This document shows, piece after piece, positions 53,501 through 64,000 of a DNA stretch of 64,000 nucleotides. Position numbers and translations under genes: made by a program. The notes below the pieces were generated by a model. The model saw only the letters and a program-made list of their open reading frames with translations, was not told the DNA's origin and ran no database searches. The stretch covers positions 16,597,441 through 16,661,440 of the forward strand of contig NC_088795.1 in NCBI RefSeq assembly GCF_011386835.1, read 5' to 3'. This stretch comes from Chrysemys picta bellii (Eukaryota > Chordata > Testudines > Emydidae). Every line of letters starts with the position of its first letter. Position 1 is the stretch's first letter.

Positions 53501-56500
53501 TTCAGGACAGGATGGCTCAGGAGGAAGGGCTGCCAGGACTGAAAAGGAGCAGCGTGTGCTTCTCTCTGAAAAGGACAGGGCAGCTCCTCCTGTGGAAACA
53601 GCTCAGCATATCTGCTTGGGGATGAACCAGGGGCTACTTTGTGAGAGAGAGAAAACTTGAGGCGACACCACTAGGAGAAGTTAAGTGACTTTCTGGTTCA
53701 GGTCCATTAGGATGTTCACACAGGCTAAGGGGCTAATTACACTCCCCAAAAAGCAGCGGAGAACAAGCCTGAAAACTGTGTCCATGACACCAGGCATTCC
53801 TCCACCAGTTCTCAAGAGCATTCGAAGTGTGGTACCGGCCCTGCCACTGCCCAGGCGTGCTAGAGTAGGAGAAGAGGATATCCTGTATTCTCTTCAAGCC
53901 ATAATGCATCTGCACAATTCAGCACAGGACTTTGCCTTGGAATTGAATGTATAACACACACTATGGGCCAGTTTCTTCCACTGCAGTCAATTGACTTACT
54001 ACGGAGATGAATTCGGTCAAATATAATGAAATGCAAAGCCTGAGAATAAAGCACTGTAATTATGTCTCTTTTTAAAAATGCTGTTTGTTTTCAGGCCAAA
54101 GCATCTTTCCAGCACCACTCAGCGTGTATCTCCCAACCCCATTTCTTAGCAATTTGGCAACCACTTTATTATTTGAGAAACAACTTTCATATGGTATTAG
54201 TAAGGACTTGTTTTTCACTAAAGCCCTTTGGGAGAAATTCCGCTCTCTCCCATCCACACATGCGTGGTTCGGAAAGTTGCACAAACTGTTTCCTTTGAAG
54301 AAGTGAAAGGCCAAACTTGCGAACTGCCAATTGTCTTGCCAACAGCATGCAGTGCCAGATCTGTATCTCTCAAGCCTTTCTGATGGCAGAGCCCAAAAGC
54401 AGGTGTTTCTATCCCAACTCTAAAGTTATTCATACGCTGCCAGCTATAAAATGTGGATCTGGAGACAAGCTGCTAAGTGTAAATTACTGTTGACCTTAGC
54501 TGGAACAACAGTTGGGTACAACTCAGGGTACAGTACATGAGTAGCTACTAAGGAGCTCTCTGGCTACATGATTAATTTAATATTAAGATATTTTAATAAA
54601 GATCTAAATGCAAAAAATCTAGCACTCAGTGAACCCCTGCAGATACAGCAAAGAGTCCAGAAGAGCAAGGATTCAAATCATTGAATGTCTCACATCTACT
54701 TTTTTCCTCTTCAGCAGTAGGTATGTTAAGTGATTTTAATATATTCATCATTCAAGTCAAATTTTGAGAACAGGTTATAAATATAGAACCTGATCTTGAA
54801 ATCCTTATTCACACACAGCTTATCTACCATTGGAACTGGGGACAGAATGTCTAGTTGCCTTGAAGTTGGTGGGAGCTTTGAGGGAGTAGTGACAACAGGT
54901 TAAAAACATTCTCTGTTACTTAACTACTTCAGAATATCATATGTGGCACTGTCTCTCGCTCTGGGTCTGTAGGTATCCTCAGAGTACCGAACCCTCCGTC
55001 CAGCATCCCCTCTGAAAACCAGCAGTCCAACTGCCTAGCCCTCCAACTAGTACTGGCTCTGCCAGACTCCCCAGTAGTTTAACACAGAACTCCTGCCATA
55101 TGAGTTTGCCTTCAGAGGCACATGATAGCAAAGCCAACAGCCACACAGGTAGGCTTTGCACAAGATCCTAAATCCCATTATTCTTCACTTCCATAGCATG
55201 AGAAATACACTAATCCAGAGAGATTAATAAACATATCTGTACTCACTTTCCTGCATCAGTTTCCTCGACACTCTGGAAAGTCATTTAGGATTAGTGCGGC
55301 ATCCTCTGAGGAGTCCAGGTTCCCCTTTGTGCTGATGGCTTCTCTTCAGAATCATGGACTCTCTGACCTCAGAGGTCAGAGGTCTGAGTCCTTTTATGAT
55401 CCCGCCCCAGCTTCCTCTGCTTCTGGTCTCGTCTCAAACTGGCTGGTGGAGATACCATCTGTTTTATAACCTCTCATCCCCTGTGAGGTGACATCATTCA
55501 GCTTACCAGGTGAATCCCCTGCTTAGTTACCAGTCCACCTACATGGACTGGTAACCAATAATTTATCTGAGAACACTTCTGTTTGAATAGAGGCCCATCA
55601 AGCTTTACACAAGATTGTTTATTGTCAGCCCTGTGCCACCATCACTTGAAATGTCAGTCCAACATAGAGATAAAAACGACAGCAGCAAAAGCAGCAAGTC
55701 CCACATTCAAAATGGAGTCTGTAGCGTGACACAGATACATACAGAGTTCATAGTCTCAAACAGAACTGATCAATTGCACATAGATTCACCATGTTCCTGG
55801 GAGGGGTCACTAATCCATTCAAGGAAAAAAAGCCCAAGAAAAAGAGACTGAAGAAGAGTCTGATCAAAACAAACCGCTTCTTGGTTTGCCAGCAGGCAGG
55901 GAGGAGTTTGCTAGGACTCCCATTCCATTCCCATCAGGACTCAAATAGTCATCTTGATTTCCTCCTGGATTGAAGGTAGAGAAATTAACAGAGGAAGGGG
56001 GGCCCTTTGGCAGGGTGGAATAAGAGTGGAAAAAAACCACAACCAGAGAGGGTTCCCTGCTTGTCACAGTAGCACAAAGAGGCTCCCTTTTCTACAGGCT
56101 AGCCAAATAAACATGAAAAAGTCTAGCCCCTCAGCTGTAGGGAAGTCAGATCAGAGCCCTCCTACTCAGCACAATCAGCTTTTCATAACCATATGCTTCT
56201 CCCTTCGGTGACAGTCCACCCTCTTTCCAGCTGCCTCATAATAAGACACAGCTGAAAGTCCTTCTGATCAGACCTGGCAGCTAATGCAGCCTTTACAGGG
56301 TGGGGAGTTTAACCCTTTCACTATCCAGCAGACAGTATACACACTCCATTAAAATCAGCCTATTAGCCCCATACAATTTTCTTCTCAGTTGGATAAACTA
56401 TGTGGATGTCAAATTCAGCTTCAGATTTATAATTCCCTTGCATTGCTAAATAACAACATCGATAGTTATTAAGAAGCTACAGTAGCGGTTATGTGTAGTA

Positions 56501-57805
56501 GTGAAATCACTGCAAAAATCAATGGGCAGCATATGAACATGCAGGGATCAGGTGAATGCTCCTTTTACTCACCATTTTCTTCAGCCATGTGATGTCCCTC
56601 TGAAGGGACATAGTCATGTGCTATACTGTTTGTTGTCTGCTAATGATGAGAATTTTTTTCCACTCCAAACACTTAAGGAGAAATATTTAAGCATGTCTTT
56701 GGAGACAGAGCACAGGTTAAACTTAATCTGAAAACAAAACAGAACAGCCTAGTGTTTCCAAGCATTATACCATGGTATCATGCTGTATGCCACCATTTCA
56801 CACGATGAAAGCAAAAATAGGCACAACTCAGCAAACTGACCCTCAGTCCCTTCCACGTAAGGCTATATATATTTTAGCTCACAGGGATAGCTTTCTAAAC
56901 GTCAACAGGCACATATACCAAATATGGATGTAAGTAATATTCACTAACTACTGTAGAGTAACTGTAGAGCAGACTTCACCCACTTTTATGCAGGTCCATA
57001 GCAGGGGAGAATCAGGTCCCTTGTCTTACATGGAAGCACAAGCAGTGCCTGATTCTCTTCTCACGCTGGTGTATATCAACAATAACTTCTCCCAGAGGCC
57101 AGGCCTACACTAGGATGTTGAACCAGTACTAGCTGAAGTGGAGGGATTGCAGGGGTACAAATGCAGAGGGGCAAATCCTCAGCTGGTGTAAATCAGTGTA
57201 GCTCTGATGACTTCAGTGAAACTAGAGTCATGTAATGTACGCCAGCTAGGGCTCTGGCAGTGCAGTGTGCCCACACTGTCCTTGCCAGGGCTTGTTAAAG
57301 GACATTTGCCATTTTGCATGACTAGAGTGGTGTAGATTCACAGGCCTTCAGGTACTTCTCTAGCAGTTTCTAGTAGAGGCCCAGTTCCATGCAACAGATG
57401 TATAATCTCCCTGGTATGTAGAGTACATTTGCATGTATTTGTATGGTCTCATTTTCAGCTTATTCCGTTGTCTAATCTGAATGGCTCTGTCCTACATGCA
57501 GAGCCATGTGTGCTGTTTCATGAGGACTAGCTCTTCGACACTCTGCTATGTCTTCGTGGTAAGAACCTCCAGAAGCTCCTTTACATCTCTGAGGCACGAA
57601 TTTAGGGCATGAAGGCCTGGGGTTTATTATGATGAGCGCCACTGCCTTTATGTGAAATCAGGTGAAATGTGGTCATTTCAAGTGCTTTGAGGTTTTCAAG
57701 ATTTTTTGGAACCTAACACTGAAAGCAAAACTCAGCAAGGCAGGGCGAATCCCAGGGAACGGAAACCAATGCAAACGTTCCCATGAACCCTTAAGAAGTG
57801 AAATT
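53501..57805. other. Long gene-free stretch
   Basis: No gene was recognised in 4.3 kb. The part 54060-54440 is repeat-free and could be a conserved element; 57165-57250 (CTCAGCTGGTGTAAATCAGT) is a probable palindromic MITE fragment. Segments at 55290-56330 might be retroelement-derived, but I could not place them. Confidence 0.4.
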
Positions 57806-57892
57806 AGAATCATGGAATTATAGAACCATAGGGTTAGATGGGATCGCAAGGGTCATCCAGTCTAACCCCCTGCCAAGATGCAGGATTTGATG
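57806..57892 (-). repeat. CR1 3' end, reverse
   Basis: AGAATCATGGAATTATAGAA, CCATAGGGTTAGATGGGATC, GTCATCCAGTCTAACCCCCT is the reverse complement of the CR1 tail at 53420-53497, diverged. Confidence 0.85.
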
Positions 57893-58192
57893 TGTCTAAA
57901 TTGATGAATTTTGCTCAGTTCATGTCTGAAGTTGAGTGACAAAAACATTTCCAAAGGGTGAAGGGAACAGAAAATGGATCATGGCTGATTTCCCTCTCTT
58001 CTGGGGAGAAATCTGGACAATCATTTCTGTTTCGGGCCAAAGTTGCTGATACCAGTAGCATTGCACCTCTTTACATCAGATCTGATGTTGATCCTGAGTC
58101 TGTAAAGAAGGCAAAACCAAAAAAGAGGATTGACATGTTTTCCTGGCATCGTTTCAGTTGATTCCATAGGGCCTTAGAGAGCCTCCAAAAGG

Positions 58193-58316
58193 TCACCTAC
58201 ACAGCAAGTAAACACCCGCGGGCTGGCCCAGGCTTGCCACGCTCGAACTGCAGGGCTGTAAAATTGCTGTGTAGACATTCGGACTCAGGCTGGAGCCTGA
58301 TCTCAGGGACCCTGCA
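58193..58316. mobile_element. MITE, CTACACAGCAA family
   Basis: CCTACACAGCAAGTAAACAC, CCGCGGGCTGGCCCAGGC and GTAAAATTGCTGTGTAGACA form an inverted pair, followed by TTCGGACTCAGGCTGGAGCC. The ends are incompletely defined. Confidence 0.6.
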
Positions 58317-60148
58317 AATGGGGAGTCATACATTCACTATGCAGATTTCCTAAATACTATGGGGGGAAAAAGACACTGCATGTTTTTAAGAAACTAAGGC
58401 TATAAAAGACATCTGGGTTAAAGGATCATATTACCCACTTCTTAGGTCCCACTGTATTAAAGATCTCACTATCTGTGATATATACATATAGATATTGCTC
58501 TTGTTAAAGGAGGATCCACCTTGCTCTACATTTTTTTTGGTCTATCTGTCCTCCTCTCAGTGAACTCCCCCCCGCCCACACACACACTACTTTACATAAC
58601 AAAACTGACCACCAGATCCATGAAAGTTTACTCAGAAAAATCTTTTCATTGCTGGACACTAGTACCATCTTCAGGGAAACCTTAAAAATCCTCTTTCTTC
58701 CAGCTGCTCCTTTTCCACCTGGCAATGCTCCCGGGATATGATGCAAGTCCTAGGAAATGTGACCTTACTGGCGTTACCAGTGGAAAAGTTGTATTGCAAA
58801 AATATCATTGGCAGTGACTGCACAAACCAGACTGATTGTACAGATATAACTGGACTAGAAGTTACAGTCCATAGAAATGAACGTTAACCCAAACACAGAC
58901 TTTTAATCAGAAAGCAGCAAGAATTCATTTTGTCTTCATTTTGTAAACGCAACACCATTCTGAAGCTAGTGTAGCCTTCTCCTCAAAATGGTATTGCCAA
59001 TTAGATTATCAGTGGAAACTACTCCATCCACAAACAGGCTATAATTATGATCCAGTATTTGCTGTTGTAGAAATCTCAGGGCGGATGGCACTATATTGCT
59101 CCCACTGTACACAACTGATGAGCCTGCCATGTGGAACTCTAGCAGTAGTTTTTACCGAGGTTATAAAGCCGGTCAGGATGTATGTGATACACATGGTCCC
59201 ACTTCCTAACTCTGTGGTGCCCAGGTGTGCCCAGTTTTGTACCTTATTAGCCTCACGGCACACATTAATAATAGGATCCTGAGGTGTTTGTTTCTATCTT
59301 GTTGAGTGGGGAATGGACTGGCCTTTTTTCCTTTTCATTGTTCAGAACCAAGTCGATCGTTAAGGCCTTGAAAGCGCCAGATGCAACAGAGCCATGGAGG
59401 GTGGAGATCAAGGAGTCATGGCATGGAGGCCTGTCTGTCAGTACATGGCTCCACTGGCCGAAGACCCCCACACCAGGGGAGGGGGGCTACCAGAGGACCA
59501 GAAGGTGGTACTGAAGCCTCTGCACTGAGGCCCAGATCCTCAGAGGTATTCGGGCACTTAACTCCCATTTGTTAAAGAGCGAGTTCACACTGCACTCACC
59601 CCACACCAGCGACTGGGCTCCTGGCCCATGGGGCTAGGCCCGGCTCCTCACTCCAGGCATTGGGACCCAGTATGCAGGATCCTAACGCTACTCAGGTTTG
59701 GCTTGGCGGCCCCTCCATGGTGATGTAGGGTCTATCGGGCCGAACCTAAGTGGCACTGCGACCCCATGTGCCATGTCAGAAGGCCACTTGGTTTTCTCAA
59801 TACAGGGACCAAGGGCAAATGGTGCGTCCTGACCCCTCCCAGGTGGCCCTGGTGACAGGAGTACTGACCTTTTGTTATCTTGACTCATGTGACTGGGGCC
59901 AGGAAATAAGGAGCAGTCTCTTTTCAGCCCTCCTGTGTGTTAGACCATTATTATACTCCCCACTCCATTTAGGGTGATGTGCGCCCCCAGGGTGAGCTGA
60001 GTGGGTAATTCCCTCTACTGTATTTTTGCCTGGCCCTTGCATGGGACACAGAAAGTGGAGAACAGTCTTGCCCGTCATATGCATGTGATCCATATTAACT
60101 AACGCAGTAATCGGTCAAATAAAACTCATTCGCAAAAATGCTATTTTC
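58317..60148. other. Non-coding DNA
   Basis: No gene was recognised. A half palindromic MITE is at 59531-59575 (GCCCAGATCCTCAGAGGTAT). Confidence 0.4.
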
Positions 60149-60306
60149 CAGGGCCGCCTGGGGGGGGGCAAGTGGGGCAATTTGCCCCGAGCCCCACAGG
60201 GGCCCCCACGAGAATATAGTATTCTATAGTATTGCAACTTTTTTTTTATGGAAGGGCCCCCAAAATTGCTTTGCCCAAGGCCCCCTGAATCCTCTGGGTG
60301 GCCCTG
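60149..60306. mobile_element. Non-autonomous hAT with perfect 8-bp TSD
   Basis: The 158-bp element starts CAGGGCCGCCTGGGGGGG and ends CCTCTGGGTGGCCCTG. CTATTTTC lies immediately before (60141-60148) and after (60307-60314). The interior contains GGGGCAATTTGCCCC and an AT-rich centre. Confidence 0.95.
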
Positions 60307-60884
60307 CTATTTTCCCTTTATACCAAACCCCACTGTTAACTCCATGCAGGAGTTTGGGATTTTAAATACTGTAACTTGCTAGATTTTTGTTACCCCTTGG
60401 AAAATGAACACACCACAATGTAGTTACAAGTTCCAATAAAAATAAAAGTCTTTGCAGCGATAATGAGATATTCATGCATGGTAGCGTAAGGGTATAAACT
60501 AAACTCTTATTGTATGTGTTAGGAGTGGTAAATGAAGTGAAACAGGGCTAAATTCATTACATAACATTTCAGCTGCATCTCACAAACAACAGACCTTAAA
60601 CATTTTCCATCAGAAAGGCTATTTCCTCATGCTGCCAACAGCAGTTAACCAAGTGCTGAACTTCTGGGTGACAGAGCCAAGTAGCAAACATTTGGTATGT
60701 TAAAGTAATAGCATGTAACCTGTTTACTATCAAAGTGAAAGAATGACTGCTGACTGACAACAGACAGTACACTAAACAATAATATTTTACACTTACAGCT
60801 TCTAAGCTACTGTGATCTAAAGACCTCAGAGTTTTACAATTCATTAACGAAAGCATCTGTAGCGTAATAAAACTCACAGTAGTA
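60307..60884. other. Unique non-coding DNA
   Basis: Nothing recognised. Confidence 0.4.
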
Positions 60885-61022
60885 ATATCGTACACATTTT
60901 ATAGATGGGGAAACTGAGGCACTGAGCGATGCTGTGATGTGCCCAGAATCAGAGAGCAGAGCCAGCAACAGAACATGAGTCCTGCTGCCTCTGACTAGCG
61001 AGCACTCTGCCAAGGGGGATGT
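60885..61022 (-). repeat. MIR-type SINE
   Basis: CACATTTTATAGATGGGGAA, ACTGAGGCACTGAGCGATGC, AGAGCAGAGCCAGCAACAGA and GCGAGCACTCTGCCAAGG follow the reverse MIR order. Confidence 0.75.
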
Positions 61023-62728
61023 TACACTGGAGGTTTTAGAGAGGTTAATGGAGCTGGGGGCCTATTTCCTTTAGGCCCCTCTGAAAATCCCAACCTAAAG
61101 AAAATGGAAATAATACAGCAAAATTCCTCAGTCACCTTCCCACTTGGGTACCAATGGGATCACCAGAAAAAAGTCATGGGATTATGTAAATATCAGTTGT
61201 TTAGTTCACTGATTTAGGAGGGTGTAGAAACAGAAGGATGGCAGACTTCAGACTAGTTCTCAGGTGTTTGTCTTGAGATATCAAATCCCTATGGCCCCGT
61301 GTGGTGCAAGCTTTCAGTGTGGCATTTCATCTGATGTCTTTTAGCTAGGTTTTTAGAGCCATCTTTTAGCTAGGTTTTTAGGCAGGCATCATGTTGTGGC
61401 TTGCTCTTAGATTTCACTTCCAAGGTCTGTTTTTTACCACCATGGTATCTTACCAATTGGAGATGGCTGACCAAAGGGCTATATAGCTTGGCATGATTCC
61501 ATTAGGTGAAGCTGAACATTTTCTGCTGGTTGTTAATGCATTCATACATTCAGAGTTAATCATAGCATAATAAAAGCTGGTAGCTTTGGTTGTTAATTCT
61601 GTATTGTGTCTGCATTCCGTTGTTTATTCTCATTTGTTCTGATAAGGTCCATTGTCTCTAATATTGCTTCGTAAAGGGTAAGAAATAAATCAATGGTATT
61701 TAGCTTTTCTAACCATCTGGTCTGGCACACATCCCAAAATTAATTTTTAAAGTTGGGCCCAGTTTGTGTATTTTGCCTTGTAACAGAGAACGTCTCTAGA
61801 GAGAGAATGAAAAAAAATACCTACTAATCTCACCCAGGGAATTAATCATTTTATAGATATTGTACTATAAACGCCACAGGTTTTCATTACATACTGCAGG
61901 TTCACTAGCTGAACTCAGCAATATCTGGCACATTTTCAAAGGGCTACATGGGAGTTCTTTCCCCTTCTTTTGTTAAATGGGATTTATACATGGAACTCCA
62001 GTGCACTGCTTTGAAAATTTCTCCATTAAGTATGTAAACATGTGGGTAATCTGTGTTTCAGACGTAGGGTTCACTTCCTTGAGTAGCACTCAATTGCTGT
62101 TAATCTTCAACATGTGTATACATTATATACACTTCTCATCTCAGTGTAAAACCATTCTGCAGAACTGGGCCAATTGTTTTTAAGAGGCGTTATTGTAATA
62201 ATGAAATTTAATGGACACGGAAGCCAGGGTATTGTACTGATGCAGAAGGGGAATCTATCCATTGCAACCGATACATTTATTTAAATATTTGAGTGTGCTC
62301 GTTGCCAGCAGGGCAACATGGCACTGAGACTAATTCCATAGTTTTAATTTTAAAATAGACAATAATGAAACCGTTTAATAAATATCATACACAATGTTTG
62401 CAGAACGATTATAATAATTGGGAAATGGGTTTCATAAAAGTTGTAAACAATAATCATCAGCCAGTCCAGCCGTGCCTCTGCTGCAAACCCCCATCTCAGA
62501 TCTGGGCATGAGAAAACAGGGAGTTACAGTAAATCATCTCAGATAAAATGGTCCAAAGGGGAAGGTTTGCATGTTTCTAGGTCAGTCTGGGACACACACC
62601 AAAAAAAAAAAAAAAAAAAAATCAAGAGAAAAGTCTGCAGATACAATAAACAAAAATCATTCACATCGACATGGGCTTCCTTTCACACACACTTCTCTAC
62701 CCGTATCCAGGCAGTTATTGGATATATA
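61023..62728. other. AT-rich unique DNA with an A-tract
   Basis: A run of about 21 A residues is at 62602-62622, with no retroposed gene recognised upstream. The part 62170-62480 is repeat-free and AT-rich (TTTAATGGACACGG, AATAATGAAACCGTTTAATA). Confidence 0.45.
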
Positions 62729-62880
62729 GGCCCAATTCCCATTTATGCTAAAGCCCTTCTATACTGTTCGAGCAGTGTAGAGGGATGGGCCTTAAAGTGA
62801 GTGTAATTTATATGCTCTTTATTCCCTTCTGCACTCCTAGAGTGGTGCAAAGGTGCCTTAGCATCAATGTGGATTGGGCC
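62729..62880. mobile_element. Palindromic MITE (GGCCCAATTCC family)
   Basis: GGCCCAATTCCCATTTATGC at the left and GCATCAATGTGGATTGGGCC at the right are inverted ends. CACTCCTAGAGTGGTGC forms an internal dyad. Confidence 0.7.
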
Positions 62881-63100
62881 CCAAGTGTGCAATAATTGCT
62901 GGCTACAGGTACAGAAATATATGTGATAGGAAGCGCAGGGCCCTATGACTGTGAGTTAGGGCCAATATATCTGACAAGCAGCTGGACCACAAACATATGA
63001 GGCCTTGTTGTCTTCTCAATGTGACTCAAGAGTAACTCCACTGAAGTGAAAGGAATTTCACTGGTGTAAGTGAGAGGAGAATCAAGCTAATTGTTTCTTA
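62881..63100. other. Short spacer
   Basis: Non-coding; a possible half MITE lies at 63010-63085. Confidence 0.35.
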
Positions 63101-63396
63101 GCCCTGGTCTACACTGGGGGGAGGGAAATGATCTAAGTTACACAACTTCAGCTACGTGAATAACGTAGCTGAAGTCGATGTACTTAGATCGACTTACCGT
63201 GGTGTCTTCACTGCGGTGAGTCAACTGCTGCCGCTCCCCCATCGACTCCGCCTGCGCCTCTCGCGGTGCTGGAGTACAGGAGTCGACGGGAGAGCGCTCG
63301 GGGGGTCGACTTATCGCGTCTAGACTAGATGCGATAAATCGATCCCCGCTGGATCGATCGCTGCCCGCCGATCCGGCGGGTAGTGTAGACATACCC
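63101..63396 (-). mobile_element. Harbinger MITE, complete, TTA TSD
   Basis: The 296-bp element starts GCCCTGGTCTACACTGGGG and ends GTAGTGTAGACATACCC, flanked by TTA at 63098-63100 and 63397-63399. It is the inverse orientation of the copy at 22707. Long imperfect inverted arms occupy most of it (CTTCAGCTACGTGAATAACG with its mirror CGTAGCTGAAG; CGATAAATCGATCC). Confidence 0.93.
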
Positions 63397-64000
63397 TTAG
63401 TTTGTTAGTAGTTCCAATGGCTCCCAATTTTTAATAATGTTTTAGCAGAGGAAGAGTTTGTCACCAGGGAGGAACCCTATTTCTGCTAGTGCTTAATTTG
63501 TAATGAAAGAGGTGCTGGGGCTCAAGCAATTAGGTGCCAGAGCTCAAGCAATTTTTTTACATTCATAAGTGATGCAGCAAGCCCAGAGGTGCCGGGGCTA
63601 TGAACTGCCCAGCCTAGAGGGCAAACCCTGGCACAAATCAAGCACTGCTGTTAGATCAATCCTTAGGGCCAATCCATTCCCAGTGGAGAAACTTTACTGC
63701 CATCACAGTTTTTCTTAATCTCTACAGAGAGCACATAGGTTCCAGTTTACCTGATGGGTTCAGCTGGAATTGAAGGAAACAAGAGATGGGTCTGTGCCCC
63801 AGTTTTTACCTCCAGGAGTGTTTGGATCCAGGGTTCTCATTTGACCAGTTATAAAGAGAGGTGCCATCCCAGAAGCTCAGATTCAGATCTGCTTCTAAAT
63901 ATGAACTCTCTCAAAGTTGAGGGCGGTTTGGATCTGGGGGCTTTGGTTCAAGCCCATCTCTAATGTAGTTACGTTTCCTACTGAAATCCACCAATTGAAT
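63397..64000. other. Non-coding DNA to the window end
   Basis: No gene was recognised. Confidence 0.4.

Noticed and set aside
62602..62622. Poly-A tract as the tail of a processed pseudogene
   Set aside because: No coding similarity or target duplication was found upstream.
1..64000. CRISPR arrays, operons or other prokaryotic features
   Set aside because: The repeat content is vertebrate; the tandem repeats seen are minisatellites within transposons, without spacer structure.

Overview
The window looks like vertebrate, almost certainly turtle, nuclear DNA. It contains cryptodiran (tortoise) tRNA-derived SINEs with a CR1-like tail, many CR1 3' ends finishing in ATTCTATG repeats, MIR and L2-like fragments, a solo LTR of a type I associate with turtle genomes, and many short DNA transposons with clean target-site duplications (TSDs). 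Family names come from memory of repeat sequences; no database was searched. Boundaries and TSDs were read from the bases. I find no convincing host protein-coding gene. Most open frames shorter than about 120 codons are chance frames or frames over G/C-rich or microsatellite repeats.

Layout. 1-12.4 kb is mostly AT-rich unique DNA with MIR, L2-like and MITE fragments. 12.85-13.83 kb is a complete solo LTR with a 5-bp TSD. 14.2-18.1 kb is a transposon cluster: a G-rich hAT fragment, a decayed hAT transposase gene, and a Ty3/gypsy gag-protease remnant split inside its zinc-knuckle region by a non-autonomous hAT. 18.7-23 kb holds TA-flanked MITEs, a 170-bp near-perfect palindrome, hAT and Harbinger MITEs. 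26.6 kb holds the only plausible host gene, an intron-containing tRNA-Tyr(GUA) on the minus strand. 27-31.6 kb is CR1/L2 debris with a nested insertion whose sequence resembles a hammerhead ribozyme core. 35.6-39.9 kb is a full-length but dead PIF/Harbinger transposon of 4,289 bp. It carries a DDE transposase, a convergent two-exon Myb/SANT-like gene, and an intact third open frame lying within the intron of the Myb gene. 40-64 kb is unique DNA with scattered SINEs, MIRs, hAT MITEs, an inverted repeat built around a TA-flanked MITE at 50.2-50.5 kb, and a full Harbinger MITE at 63.1-63.4 kb.

How the parts relate. The Harbinger MITEs (2.3, 22.7 and 63.1 kb) share terminal sequence with the 35.6-39.9 kb element, so its relatives probably mobilised them. 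The hAT MITEs have 8-bp TSDs and need a hAT transposase; the decayed gene at 15.3-16.9 kb is of that superfamily, but its termini were not found. Several insertions are nested, which gives a relative order of events. Long gene-free stretches with homeodomain-like TAATTA motifs may contain conserved non-coding elements, but that cannot be tested from one sequence.
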